A DNA stretch of 42,403 nucleotides from an uncultured Lachnospiraceae bacterium (lineage in GTDB: Bacteria > Bacillota > Clostridia > Lachnospirales > Lachnospiraceae): contig CANQRW010000025.1 in NCBI GenBank assembly GCA_947626365.1, positions 1 through 42,403 on the forward strand, in the 5' to 3' direction. The notes beneath the pieces were generated by a model. It saw only the letters and a program-made list of their open reading frames with translations, made no database searches and was not told the origin of the DNA. Below are positions 1-8,262 of this stretch, piece after piece. Every line of letters starts with the position of its first letter. Position 1 is the first letter of the stretch. The translations under genes were made by a program, and so were the position numbers.

Positions 1-188
1 CCCCGGTTTTTGGCGCTGGCGTCAAAGGAACCTGCCGCCATGCCGCAGGATACGTCCATCAGGGGAAGGATGATCGCGCCGTCAATCTTTACGGCATCGC
101 CTACTACCGTCTTGGTCGTCACCAGTTTGTCCATCCCCTGGAACAGTGCATCCAGAGAATCCGTAATCTGTTTGCTGTTGTCTGCCAT
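1..188 (-). CDS. gerW: GerW (YtfJ) family sporulation protein, 3' part missing at window edge
   Basis: Only the first 62 codons are present; the gene runs off the left edge of the window. The visible N-terminus (begins MADNSKQITDSLDALF, then a KTVVGDAV segment and a Gly/Ala-rich stretch) matches the start of the YtfJ/GerW family, small proteins of the spore inner membrane/coat region needed for normal germination in Bacillus; that role is family knowledge, not seen here. The ATG is preceded by a GGAGGT site lying inside the last codons of the DUF2953 gene, and the two genes are separated by only one base, so they are almost certainly co-transcribed and translationally coupled. The DUF2953-gerW pairing is a common arrangement in spore-forming Firmicutes and supports the call. 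Confidence 0.85.
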   Translation of the reverse strand, partial: MADNSKQITDSLDALFQGMDKLVTTKTVVGDAVKIDGAIILPLMDVSCGMAAGSFDASAKNR

Positions 189-189
189 A

Positions 190-1197
190 TCATATACCTC
201 CATTTGCCCGGAATTTCTTTATTCTTTTCAGGGTTGCCCAGAATTTTCTGTCTGCCAGAACTCTTACGGCAATGAGAGCCAGCGTGCCCGCCCGGATTCT
301 GCCTTTCATCTCCAGCTCGCCGTCGATAATCTTATTCTCAAAATCAGGCGTGATCACCAGCTGTTCACCGTAAAGGGCATACAAAACGCTGCATACCGCC
401 ATCACCTGCCCGGTAAGTGCCGGATCGTCGAAGCCCAGGATCACATTGCCGCCGGCCTTCTGCGGAATCACATGGCGAATAATCTTCTTCACCTGCCGCC
501 ACAAAAGACTGATCGTATGCTGGGTGTCCGGATGCTCCCACAGCTTCATAAGCCGTTTTTTCGTTTTATCCGCCGCTTCCAGTTTATCACAGACACCAGA
601 AAATAGATACTCTATTTTTTCGAAAAGGTCTTCCGGAACCTTCTGGTCATCCGCAGGTTCTTCATCCTCCGCCGCTGCCTTATCCGGCTCCGGTGATTCA
701 TCTTCCTTTAAAGACTCCGCAGACGGCTCCGAGGCTGTCTCCGCTGTCTGGATCTTATCTTCATCCAACGGCCTGTCCGCAGACGGCTCCGGGGATGTCT
801 CCGCCGCTGCCTCCCGGGATTTGTCCGGCACTGAAACCTTGTCTTCCGTCCCGGTCTGTCCGTTCTCCACCCAGCCGATTTCCGACTCCGGCTCCATTTC
901 ATCCGGCTCCATTTCATCCGGCTCATCGCCGGCAGCCTTGTCCTTCAGCCGGAAAATCCGAAATCCCAGCACCTTCACCTGGGCATCAAGATCCTCATCA
1001 TATGTAATCTGCGCTGACAGCATGCGAAGCAGCCAGGTGACGCGGACCTCCCCCGCCGGCTTTTCCCTGTAGCTGCCCCGAAGGCGGTACTGGACCGGCA
1101 CCAGCAGCACCAGCAGGATCACGGTCAGCAGAAGTCCCAGAATCACCAGGATCAGGATTCCTATGATCTTCAGTATCATAAGCAGGATATGCAGCAT
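190..1197 (-). CDS. DUF2953 membrane-anchored protein (YtfI-like), sporulation-associated
   Basis: 335 residues. One strongly hydrophobic segment at about residues 5-34 is followed by VPVQYRLRG, typical of the DUF2953 family start (Bacillus YtfI), and the C-terminal half (about 200-335) holds the conserved part ending in a Lys-rich tail. The family sits next to gerW in spore formers; its biochemical role is unknown. Between about residues 88 and 195 there is an acidic, Pro/Glu/Ser-rich low-complexity linker with small internal repeats (EPDEM twice, EPSA[DE] motifs), which lengthens the protein beyond what I expect for this family. Start ATG has an AAGGA site. It is followed one base later by gerW and preceded 15 bases upstream by a 103-residue gene, suggesting one transcription unit. 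Confidence 0.8.
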   Translation of the reverse strand: MLHILLMILKIIGILILVILGLLLTVILLVLLVPVQYRLRGSYREKPAGEVRVTWLLRMLSAQITYDEDLDAQVKVLGFRIFRLKDKAAGDEPDEMEPDEMEPESEIGWVENGQTGTEDKVSVPDKSREAAAETSPEPSADRPLDEDKIQTAETASEPSAESLKEDESPEPDKAAAEDEEPADDQKVPEDLFEKIEYLFSGVCDKLEAADKTKKRLMKLWEHPDTQHTISLLWRQVKKIIRHVIPQKAGGNVILGFDDPALTGQVMAVCSVLYALYGEQLVITPDFENKIIDGELEMKGRIRAGTLALIAVRVLADRKFWATLKRIKKFRANGGI

Positions 1198-1212
1198 AAT
1201 TCCTTCTCCCTG

Positions 1213-1524
1213 TCAGGCTTTTTGCAGAAAATCGTCCAGCCGAAACGCCCCTGTCTCCTCATACATCTCTCCGACGATGCGCCCGGCAAGCCGCAAAGCA
1301 TCCCGGTACCCGTCAGCGATTCCCAAAATCAAAAGATTTTTCTTCTCATAATATTCCTGAAACAGCACAGCCGCCGGATAGATGTCAAGAACATTATTCC
1401 CGTTGGAGGGAGGCGTAATCACATAGATCCCCGGACGGATCTTTTTCTGTCGGATATTCTGAATAATGGAAAAGCGATGACGCTTTGCCTTCTCTCCCAC
1501 GTACAGATGATCGTACCAGACCAT
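1213..1524 (-). CDS. Small conserved-looking protein, 103 aa, function unknown
   Basis: A 103-residue soluble protein with no membrane segment or metal motif. The start codon is preceded by an excellent AGGAGGTGAG site, which makes it a real gene rather than a chance frame. It begins MVWYDHLYVG and contains a KIRPGIYVITPPSN stretch and a C-terminal acidic/aromatic region. I associate proteins of this shape with Lachnospiraceae genomes near sporulation genes but cannot name a family. It lies 15 bases upstream of the DUF2953 gene and 109 bases downstream of the 429-residue gene; no convincing promoter or terminator was seen in that gap, so it is probably part of the same long transcript. Confidence 0.75.
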   Translation of the reverse strand: MVWYDHLYVGEKAKRHRFSIIQNIRQKKIRPGIYVITPPSNGNNVLDIYPAAVLFQEYYEKKNLLILGIADGYRDALRLAGRIVGEMYEETGAFRLDDFLQKA

Positions 1525-1633
1525 CGCCCCTCACCTCCTGACTTTATATCACATCTATGGTTTCTCCGAATACCTTCAAACGGGAATGCGCGATCGCAGA
1601 CAAACCGCCCGCTCTCCGTCAGGCGTCTGTCTC

Positions 1634-2923
1634 TCAGTCAAACAGTTCCTTCTCAAGAAGTTCCATGCAGGCCTCCCGCTCCGCGAAATCCGTGCAGGAC
1701 AGAAGGCTTCCCTCCGCATATTCCCGAAGTTCGTCCACACTTCGAAACATCATAGGCAGCTGGGACAGAACTGAGGCCATAACGGCTCTCACAACAGGCC
1801 TCTGCATCCCGGAAAACAGTTCCTCCAACTGACCGCAGAACTCCTTTGCCTTCTCGTCCACCCATTGCCGGTCCGCCGGCAGGCTGCCTTCTTCCTCCTC
1901 TTCCAGCTCCGCAAATGGGCTGCCTGACAGAAGCCTCTCCAGCTTCCGAAGATCGCTGTCGGTCTCCTTCTCTGAAAACTGCAGTCTGGGCGCGGCAGAT
2001 TCCTGAATCCCTTCCAGCTCTGTCAGAGACTCCGTCAGGGACTCATCCACAGGCTGAACGCCGCCTTCCGCGAAAAGTGTCCGGACGCCTGTCAGAATCT
2101 TCGCAAAGACCTGATCCTCAGATACATCCGTCATGGCTTCTCTCCGGCTTATCAGCAGCACATACAAATCATCAATGATATTTTCAAACAAAAGATAAAT
2201 ATCGCTCTTGCTGTAAAACAGTTCCATCCCCTGACGGAAGCTTTCCCTGCAGGCATCATACCCTGCCTTATCCAAATTCCTGTAATCAGCGTTTCTAAGA
2301 TGCTCCAAAACCTCCGCAAGTTCCGGCTCCGCCTCCGCCATATTCTCCGGCAGCTGCACCATGGCAGCCGTCCTGAGCATATAAAACAGCCCATCCAGGC
2401 CCCTCTGGTCCGCCCCGATATAGACGCTTAATCGGTCATGGACCATACCGTAGAATTTCTGCCTGGTGTAGCGGATGGGCAGCTGGGCCACCAGGCTCCG
2501 CATGCGGCTGTCCAGAATAGCGGCGTCATTGGATGTGCCGAGAATGTCCAGGACGCGGCTGACAAATTCTTCCGGCGTATCAGAAATCGGATCCATTTTC
2601 TCAAACCGCCGCTCAATCCGGTTCAGCACATACTCATAGATGGAAAAGCAGTCTCCGTAGGCGGACAGAATCTCCATTGCCTTTCTGTTCTGCCCCCGCA
2701 GCCCGTCAAGCTGCTGCATCAGGAGGCCGTCATCCTGCTCTTCTCCTCCTGCCAGGATTCTATCCAGAATGGGGGCCAGTTTCGCTTCGCTGTCCCGAAT
2801 CAGCCCGGCCAGTTCCGGATACTCTTCCAGGCCCTCATAAAACATATAATAATTCAGAACCAGCCCGGAATAGGAAAAACGGTAAGCTGCTGACAAAAGT
2901 CTCTTTCTGTTGCGGGTCTCCAA
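1634..2923 (-). CDS. Unrecognised 429-aa helical protein
   Basis: A 429-residue, strongly acidic, mostly helical-looking protein that I do not recognise. It uses a TTG start supported by AAGGAGG seven bases upstream; no in-frame ATG with a better site is visible. There is no signal peptide or membrane segment. The region about residues 290-350 is low-complexity and Glu-rich (includes a run of six Glu), and the C-terminus ends in a Glu/Leu-rich helix. It lies 20 bases after the cinA stop and is therefore likely in the cinA transcript. Codon use and composition look like the neighbouring core genes, arguing against recent transfer. A structural scaffold or regulator is possible but there is no sequence motif to support any function. 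Confidence 0.75.
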   Translation of the reverse strand: METRNRKRLLSAAYRFSYSGLVLNYYMFYEGLEEYPELAGLIRDSEAKLAPILDRILAGGEEQDDGLLMQQLDGLRGQNRKAMEILSAYGDCFSIYEYVLNRIERRFEKMDPISDTPEEFVSRVLDILGTSNDAAILDSRMRSLVAQLPIRYTRQKFYGMVHDRLSVYIGADQRGLDGLFYMLRTAAMVQLPENMAEAEPELAEVLEHLRNADYRNLDKAGYDACRESFRQGMELFYSKSDIYLLFENIIDDLYVLLISRREAMTDVSEDQVFAKILTGVRTLFAEGGVQPVDESLTESLTELEGIQESAAPRLQFSEKETDSDLRKLERLLSGSPFAELEEEEEGSLPADRQWVDEKAKEFCGQLEELFSGMQRPVVRAVMASVLSQLPMMFRSVDELREYAEGSLLSCTDFAEREACMELLEKELFD

Positions 2924-2943
2924 CGGAATCCCTCCTTTTTCTC

Positions 2944-4197
2944 TTATGATTTGCCGTAATTATCCAGGATACAGCGGCGCAGCAGGTCCAGTCCCTTCAC
3001 TGCCGCCTGCTCCCGGATCTTATCCCGGCTCCCGGAAAACTGATACTTCTCCACCACCACATTGTCATTCATATAGCAGGAAATGTACACCAGTCCTACG
3101 GGCTTCTCCTCCGTGCCCCCATCCGGTCCCGCAATGCCGGTCACCGCCACGCAGGCATCAGCGTCGGTGGCAAACACGCCGCCCATAGCCATCTCCCTGG
3201 CCGTCTCCTTGCTGACAGCGCCGTATTTCTTCAAAGTCGCTTTATTTACATCCAGACGCTTTCTCTTGGCCTTGTTGGAGTAGGTGATAAAGCCCTCCCG
3301 AAACACCTCGGAGGCTCCCGGCACATTGACGATCCGTCCCGCCAGCAGGCCGCCGGTGCAGGACTCCGCCGTAGTCACCGTCAGCTCATATTTGGCAAGC
3401 AGGCGCACCACAGCCATCTCCAGGGTTTCCTCTTCCTTGGTGGTATACACAGCATTGCCAAATCGCTTCCGTATCTCCTTTACCACCGGCTTGATCAGGG
3501 CTGCCGCCTCCTCGTCATTCTTCACCCGGGCCGTAACCCGCAGATGAACCTCTCCCACCTTGGCATAGGTAGCGATGGTAGGATTGGTCTGGGCGTCGAT
3601 CAGATCCAGAAGCTGGCTTTCCACCTTGCTCTCTCCCACGCCGCAGATCTTTACCATGCGGGAGACGAATTTCTCCGGCTGCAGCTTCTGCAGATAAGGA
3701 AATACCTGCTCCTTAAACATAGGATACAGCTCCACCGGAGGTCCCGGCAGGAGAACTGCCGTTTTCCCGTTCTTCTCCATGATCAGGCCGGGGGCCGTTC
3801 CGTTGTGATTGTCCAAAACCAGGGCGCCATGGGGCACCATGGCCTGCTTCCAGTTGTTGTCCGTGACCTTCTTCGTGCCTATGCTTTTGAAATATTCCTC
3901 GATCATCCGGCGGCTGTGGGCATCCTCCTCCAAAGGCATATCCATTACCTTGGCGCAGACCTCCTTGGTCAGATCGTCCTCTGTAGGCCCCAGGCCTCCC
4001 GACAGGATCACGATATCGGACCGGTCAAGGGCAGTCCGCACTGCCTCGCTCAGCCGTTCTTCATTGTCCCCCACCACCGTCTGATGGTACACGGACAGTC
4101 CCAGCATGGCGCACTGCTGCGCCAGATACTGGGCGTTGGTATTAACGATATTTCCCATGAGGATCTCCGTCCCCACGGAAATCAGTTCTGCGGTCAT
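2944..4197 (-). CDS. cinA: CinA family nicotinamide-nucleotide amidohydrolase / competence-damage protein
   Basis: About 417 residues, the usual two-domain CinA length. The N-terminal molybdopterin-binding-like (MoCF/COG1058) domain shows SVGTEILMG, SGGLGPTEDD and LLPGPPVELYPMF motifs; the C-terminal CinA/PncC domain has TTAESCTGGLLAGRI and TGIAGPDGGT. In bacteria PncC activity deamidates NMN to recycle NAD by-products, and in naturally competent Firmicutes CinA is linked to competence. The start is the ATG whose first base overlaps the pgsA stop (TGATG); a GTG one codon earlier is possible, but the GGGAG site fits the ATG better. The pgsA-cinA order is conserved in Firmicutes, where recA often follows; recA is not found here. 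Confidence 0.95.
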   Translation of the reverse strand: MTAELISVGTEILMGNIVNTNAQYLAQQCAMLGLSVYHQTVVGDNEERLSEAVRTALDRSDIVILSGGLGPTEDDLTKEVCAKVMDMPLEEDAHSRRMIEEYFKSIGTKKVTDNNWKQAMVPHGALVLDNHNGTAPGLIMEKNGKTAVLLPGPPVELYPMFKEQVFPYLQKLQPEKFVSRMVKICGVGESKVESQLLDLIDAQTNPTIATYAKVGEVHLRVTARVKNDEEAAALIKPVVKEIRKRFGNAVYTTKEEETLEMAVVRLLAKYELTVTTAESCTGGLLAGRIVNVPGASEVFREGFITYSNKAKRKRLDVNKATLKKYGAVSKETAREMAMGGVFATDADACVAVTGIAGPDGGTEEKPVGLVYISCYMNDNVVVEKYQFSGSRDKIREQAAVKGLDLLRRCILDNYGKS

Positions 4198-4778
4198 CAC
4201 ATACTCCCTTCCGTCAGAACCTTATGGTTCTTGGCAATATAATCCACCAGCGAAATGATGGTCAGTATCAAAGCGATCCAGACGCAGAGAGTGGTCAGAA
4301 TCTGAACCGGCGCCGCCGGAATGTTCACAATCAGAAGGATCACCGCGAACATCTGGAAGGTAGTTTTGAATTTCCCCCAGTAACTGGCGGCAATGACTAC
4401 GCCGTTGTCGGAGGCCACCAGGCGAAAGCCGCTGATAATAAACTCACGGCTGATGATGATGATCACCATCCAGGCGGGAAGCCGTCCCATCTCCACCAGG
4501 CAGATGAGGGCCGAACAGACTAGAAGCTTGTCTGCCAATGGGTCCATGAACTTGCCGAAATTGGTCACCAGATTGTACTTTCTGGCAATCTTGCCGTCCA
4601 GAAGGTCCGTCAGGCTGGCCACGATGAAGATCACCACCGCAATGTAATCCACATACTCCATGATTCCCCCAAAAAGGGCGGTAAACCAGCCCCACTGCTG
4701 GCTGCTCCCCAGCAGAAGGATCACGAAAGGCACGATCAGTACCACCCGGAAAATCGTCAGTTTGTTGGGCAGATTCAT
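4197..4778 (-). CDS. pgsA: CDP-diacylglycerol--glycerol-3-phosphate 3-phosphatidyltransferase
   Basis: 193 residues, several hydrophobic segments, normal size. Carries the CDP-alcohol phosphotransferase signature DG(x2)AR(x8)G(x3)D(x3)D at about residues 62-86 (DGKIAR, then GKFMDPLADK). The enzyme makes phosphatidylglycerophosphate in the cytoplasmic membrane, the committed step to phosphatidylglycerol and cardiolipin. The start has a GGGAGGAG site close to the ATG. The stop overlaps the cinA start, indicating coupling; rimO lies about 110 bases upstream, with a small hairpin between them. Homologues include other CDP-alcohol transferases (for example phosphatidylserine synthase), but length, the N-terminal MNLPNKLT and the cinA neighbour favour PgsA. 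Confidence 0.95.
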   Translation of the reverse strand: MNLPNKLTIFRVVLIVPFVILLLGSSQQWGWFTALFGGIMEYVDYIAVVIFIVASLTDLLDGKIARKYNLVTNFGKFMDPLADKLLVCSALICLVEMGRLPAWMVIIIISREFIISGFRLVASDNGVVIAASYWGKFKTTFQMFAVILLIVNIPAAPVQILTTLCVWIALILTIISLVDYIAKNHKVLTEGSM

Positions 4779-4831
4779 AATTCTCCTCCCTTCGGCCGCC
4801 TTGCGCGGTCTGACTATAATTTCTTTTCATC

Positions 4832-4850
4832 CTGCCGTTTCATGCGGCAG
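4832..4850. repeat. Small inverted repeat between rimO and pgsA
   Basis: CTGCCG (4832-4837) and CGGCAG (4845-4850) form a perfect 6-bp stem with a 7-base loop. No run of T follows on the minus strand, so it is not a convincing intrinsic terminator; it may be a processing or pausing hairpin within the rimO-pgsA transcript. Confidence 0.45.
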
Positions 4851-4889
4851 AATTTATTCGTATCCGCCTTGCCGTTTCACTCGACCCGT

Positions 4890-6224
4890 CTATTCATTTC
4901 CCTCATAAATCTCGCCGATCAGATCGTACTCCGCGGCCCCGGTCACCTTCACCCGGACAAAATCTCCGCTCATCAGATCCAGATCCGTATTTACAAACAA
5001 AAGCCCATCCACGCCGGGGGAGTCCATATAGGTCCGTCCCACATAGGCGTTCTCATCGGCCACCTTTCCCTCGATCATCACTTCCAGCACTCTTCCCACC
5101 ATGGCTTCCGATTTCTCAAAGGCAATCTCCTGCTGAAGCTCCATCACCTCGTCCCGGCGCTCCTCCTTCAGCTCCTGAGGGATCTGATCCGGGAAGGATG
5201 CCGCAGGCGTGTCCTCCTCCTGGGAGTAGGCGAAGACTCCCAGCCGCTCGAATTCCATATCGTCCACAAATTCCATGAGGATCTGGTGATCTTCATCCGT
5301 CTCCCCGGGGAAGCCGGAAATCAGGGTCGTCCGCAGCGCAATATCCGGAATCCGCTCCCGCAGCCGGCCGATGATCTTCCTCAGCCCTTCCTGCGTGGCC
5401 TTCCGGCCCATGCGCTTCAGAATCCGGTCACTGGCGTGCTGGATAGGGATATCCAGATAGTGACAGATCTTCTCCTCCTCCTTAATAACGTCGATCAGTT
5501 CCTCCGTAATCTCCTCCGGATAGCAGTACTGAATCCGGATCCACTGGATGCCGGGAATCCCGCAAAGCTCCCGAAGCAGCCTGGGAAGCGCCTTCTCCCC
5601 ATACAGATCCACGCCGTAGAGGGTGGTCTCCTGGGCCACCAGGATCAGTTCCTTCACACCCTGCCCCGCAAGATGGCGGGCCTCCTCAAGAAGCCGCTCC
5701 ATGGGAACGCTTCGGTACCGGCCCCTTAGGCTGGGAATGATACAGTAGGTACACCGCTTGTCACAGCCTTCCGCAATCTTCAGGAAACTATAGTATCCGC
5801 CGGTGGTGACGATCCGCTCCGCCTCATTCTCCGGAAGCTCGTCAATGCTTCGGAAGACGTTTTCCCTCTGTCCCTTCAGGACATTGGCCAGGACCCGGGA
5901 TACTTCCGTGTAGGAAGTGGTACCCAGAACCGCATCCACCTCCGGGATCTCATCGATAATCTCCTGCTGGTACCGCTGGGCCAGGCAGCCGGTGACGATC
6001 AGGGCCTTACAGGTGCCCTCTGTCTTCCACTGAGCCATCTCAAGGATGGTATTGACGCTCTCCTCCTTGGCGTCGCCGATAAAACAGCAGGTATTGATCA
6101 GTATAATATCCGCCTGGGCCTCGTCATCCGTGAATTCATAGCCGTCCTTCCGAAGAAGTCCCAGCATATTCTCCGAATCCACCAGATTCTTGTCGCAGCC
6201 CAGGGATATGCAAAGTATCTTCAT
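4890..6224 (-). CDS. rimO: Ribosomal protein S12 methylthiotransferase RimO
   Basis: 444 residues, normal length. N-terminal UPF0004 domain with three conserved Cys (SLGCDKN, INTCCF, TGCLAQR), a radical-SAM CDKRCTYC motif at about residues 154-161, and a C-terminal TRAM domain (GEIYEGNE end). RimO attaches a methylthio group to the conserved Asp of ribosomal protein S12. The related MiaB modifies tRNA; the opening MKILCISLGCDKNLVDSE and RGRYRSVPMERLLEE wording are RimO-like. The ATG has a CGGAG site five bases upstream. It follows rpoZ by 112 bases, a gap that holds a candidate terminator and a copy of the dispersed element described below, so rimO may be partly uncoupled from rpoZ. Confidence 0.95.
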   Translation of the reverse strand: MKILCISLGCDKNLVDSENMLGLLRKDGYEFTDDEAQADIILINTCCFIGDAKEESVNTILEMAQWKTEGTCKALIVTGCLAQRYQQEIIDEIPEVDAVLGTTSYTEVSRVLANVLKGQRENVFRSIDELPENEAERIVTTGGYYSFLKIAEGCDKRCTYCIIPSLRGRYRSVPMERLLEEARHLAGQGVKELILVAQETTLYGVDLYGEKALPRLLRELCGIPGIQWIRIQYCYPEEITEELIDVIKEEEKICHYLDIPIQHASDRILKRMGRKATQEGLRKIIGRLRERIPDIALRTTLISGFPGETDEDHQILMEFVDDMEFERLGVFAYSQEEDTPAASFPDQIPQELKEERRDEVMELQQEIAFEKSEAMVGRVLEVMIEGKVADENAYVGRTYMDSPGVDGLLFVNTDLDLMSGDFVRVKVTGAAEYDLIGEIYEGNE

Positions 6225-6244
6225 GCAAACTCCGTTTCCAATAT

Positions 6245-6285
6245 AAGCAACGCGTCATTGGCGCCTTGTCCGCATACTGACGTAT
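6245..6285 (-). repeat. Dispersed 3'-end element, copy A (downstream of rpoZ)
   Basis: Read on the minus strand, i.e. in the direction of rpoZ transcription: ACGTCAGTATGC, a 7-base spacer, GCGCCAATGACGC, then another 7-mer. The core differs by one base from copies C and D. The two 7-mers can pair only partly here (three Watson-Crick and two wobble pairs). The edge lies 5 bases from the hairpin at 6291-6317. Confidence 0.7.
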
Positions 6286-6290
6286 GATAA

Positions 6291-6317
6291 AACCGTCCCG
6301 GCAGTCACGAGACGGTT
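6291..6317 (-). terminator. Candidate terminator of rpoZ
   Basis: AACCGTC (6311-6317 read in reverse) and GACGGTT (6297-6291) form a 7-bp stem with a 13-base loop; on the minus strand the stem runs straight into TTTTATC. The U tract is short, so termination may be partial. It lies about 20 bases after the rpoZ stop codon. Confidence 0.55.
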
Positions 6318-6336
6318 CCTCACAGGCATCCGAATC

Positions 6337-6588
6337 CTACTCCTCGCTATCCGCAGAATCATCTTCGCCTACAATCTTCACTTTCTGCTGATACAGCTCG
6401 TCAACCGCGATGGACAGCGGCTTCTTGCCTGCGTTGGCCGTCAGAGGCCGGTCGCCGGCAATGATCTGGCGGGCCCTCTTAGCCGTAGCAATCACGATAG
6501 AATAACGGCTCTGAACCACCGGCTCCTCGCCCTTCTCCACACCGCTGTTGGCTACCTGAATCAGATCGTGATAAGATGGATGTAACAT
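6337..6588 (-). CDS. rpoZ: DNA-directed RNA polymerase omega subunit
   Basis: 83 residues, the usual size. It begins MLHPSYHDLI and contains SRYSIVIATAKRARQI and KPLSIAVDELYQQKV, the conserved omega segments that contact the beta-prime C-terminus and help assemble RNA polymerase. An AAGGAG site precedes the ATG. The tail is short and acidic. It follows gmk by 74 bases; the gmk-rpoZ order is conserved in most bacteria and supports the call. A small GTCCTG/CAGGAC hairpin (6613-6629) lies in the gmk-rpoZ gap. Confidence 0.95.
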   Translation of the reverse strand: MLHPSYHDLIQVANSGVEKGEEPVVQSRYSIVIATAKRARQIIAGDRPLTANAGKKPLSIAVDELYQQKVKIVGEDDSADSEE

Positions 6589-6662
6589 AAAAATGCTCCT
6601 TTCTGTCTTCCTGTCCTGCGTCCCAGGACTCCTTATATCTTTTCGGATCTCTGCCGATATTT

Positions 6663-7283
6663 TCAGATACGGTTCAGTTCATCCTGAATACGGCGAATGA
6701 ACGCTCTGTTGTTGCTGACCCTTCTGTGCTGTGCCTGGATCAGCTGGTGCATCTCCTCCACACAGCGGTCCAGATCGTCATTGATCAGCAGGTAATCATA
6801 TTGTTCCATGCCTCCGGCTTCCTCCACAGCCCGTTTCAGCCTGGCCTCAATGACCTCCGGCCCTTCCGTCCCACGGCCCGTAAGCCGCCTGCGAAGTTCC
6901 TCAATGCTGGGCGGAGCCACAAAAAGCAGCAGCGCATCCGGGAATTTCTCACGGATATTCAATGCTCCCTGGATCTCAATCTCCAGAATCACGTCCCGGC
7001 CTGCTTCCATCTGACGGAACACGTACTCGCTCGGGGTTCCATAATAATGATTGACATATCTGGTGTGTTCAATCAGCTTGTTCTCATTGATCATTCCCAG
7101 AAATTCTTCTTCTGTGACAAAGAAGTACTCCCGGCCGTGAACCTCTCCCTCGCGGGGCTGTCTGGTCGTAGCCGATATGGACAGGGAATAATTACCGTAT
7201 CTGCTCAGAAGCTCCCTCATAAGAGTTCCCTTGCCGGCGCCGGAAAAACCGGATACCACTGCCAGAATCCCGTGATCGCTCAT
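6663..7283 (-). CDS. gmk: Guanylate kinase
   Basis: 206 residues, normal length. P-loop GFSGAGKGT at residues 12-20, the SATTRQPREGEVHGREYFF GMP-binding region, and the conserved EIEIQGALNIR segment. It phosphorylates GMP to GDP with ATP, feeding GTP and (p)ppGpp pools. AGGAG lies 8 bases before the ATG. It begins only 11 bases after the yicC stop. In Bacillus and many Clostridia a remA (DUF370) gene sits between yicC and gmk; it is absent here. Confidence 0.97.
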   Translation of the reverse strand: MSDHGILAVVSGFSGAGKGTLMRELLSRYGNYSLSISATTRQPREGEVHGREYFFVTEEEFLGMINENKLIEHTRYVNHYYGTPSEYVFRQMEAGRDVILEIEIQGALNIREKFPDALLLFVAPPSIEELRRRLTGRGTEGPEVIEARLKRAVEEAGGMEQYDYLLINDDLDRCVEEMHQLIQAQHRRVSNNRAFIRRIQDELNRI

Positions 7284-7294
7284 ATATGCCGCTC

Positions 7295-8173
7295 CTATTC
7301 AATATTCTGAATCTGCTCCCTGACCTTCTCGATCCCGGTCTTGAGAGCGATGGCCTTGTCAGACACCTCCAGATCACTGGATTTGGACAAAATGGTGTTG
7401 GCCTCCCGGTTCATCTCCTGCGCGATGAAATCCAGCTTTCTGCCCACACTGCCGCCGGCTTCCAGTTCCTTCCGGGCTGTCTTGAAATGGCTCCTCAGCC
7501 GGACCGTCTCCTCATCCACACAGATCTTGTCGGCAAAAATGGTGGTCTCCGTCACAATCCTGGATTCCTCCACGGCGGCGCCTTCCAGCATATCCCGGAC
7601 CTTGGCCTCCAGCTTCATCCGATATTCTTCCACAATACTGGGGGAACGCTGCTCAATCTGGTCCACCAGCTGAAGCATCTCATCCAGCTTTCCGATCAGA
7701 TCTTTCTTCAGATGTTCTCCCTCCCGGATTCTGGTCTCGACGAAATGGCCTGCCGCCTCTTCAATGGCCTCCGACAGGATCTTCCACATGGATTCCTCAT
7801 CCTCCGGGGTCTCCTCCATGGTCAGAACCTCCGGCATCCGTGCCAGCATGGACACGGTAACATCATTCTGCAGACCGAACTGCTCTTCCATCTTCTTAAA
7901 GTAACCCATATATTCCGCCGCCAGGACGGGATTGTACTTCAGGGACAGGGTCTGGGCCGTATAATCCTCGTAATTGATAAATACATCCACCTTGCCGCGC
8001 TGAATATCGTTCTTGAGAAGATTTCGGATAGCTGCCTCGAAATAGTTGAATTTCTTAGGCATTTTGATGTTCATATCAAGGTAACGGTGGTTGACCGACT
8101 TGATCTCCACGGATATTTTATACTGATCCGTGACCTTCTCGCATCTGCCGAAACCTGTCATGCTTTTGATCAT
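7295..8173 (-). CDS. yicC: YicC/YloC family endoribonuclease
   Basis: 292 residues. Typical N-terminus MIKSMTGFGR and C-terminus with EMNREANTILSKS and a short VREQIQNIE end, the signature of the YicC/YloC family (DUF1732 at the C-terminus). Family members in E. coli and B. subtilis are endoribonucleases; E. coli YicC promotes decay of the RyhB small RNA. It is first in the minus-strand run yicC-gmk-rpoZ and has its own strong divergent promoter (TTGACT, 17 bases, TATAAT). Upstream and divergent is rqcH, as in the ancestral Firmicutes yloA-yloC cluster. Confidence 0.93.
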   Translation of the reverse strand: MIKSMTGFGRCEKVTDQYKISVEIKSVNHRYLDMNIKMPKKFNYFEAAIRNLLKNDIQRGKVDVFINYEDYTAQTLSLKYNPVLAAEYMGYFKKMEEQFGLQNDVTVSMLARMPEVLTMEETPEDEESMWKILSEAIEEAAGHFVETRIREGEHLKKDLIGKLDEMLQLVDQIEQRSPSIVEEYRMKLEAKVRDMLEGAAVEESRIVTETTIFADKICVDEETVRLRSHFKTARKELEAGGSVGRKLDFIAQEMNREANTILSKSSDLEVSDKAIALKTGIEKVREQIQNIE

Positions 8174-8209
8174 AGGGGCCGGGCCTCTCTTTCGTCATAA
8201 GTAAATATC

Positions 8210-8238
8210 ATTATAAAGCAAACGGAAATACAAGTCAA
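8210..8238 (-). promoter_or_regulatory. Promoter for yicC-gmk-rpoZ run
   Basis: On the minus strand TTGACT (8238-8233), 17 bases, TATAAT (8215-8210). A near-consensus vegetative promoter ending about 37 bases before the yicC start codon. Confidence 0.85.
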
Positions 8239-8262
8239 CGCTCCTTGCAAAAAGTTTTGAAA

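Noticed and set aside
4832-4850. Intrinsic terminator between rimO and pgsA
   Set aside because: The stem is only 6 bp and is not followed by a T tract on the minus strand.
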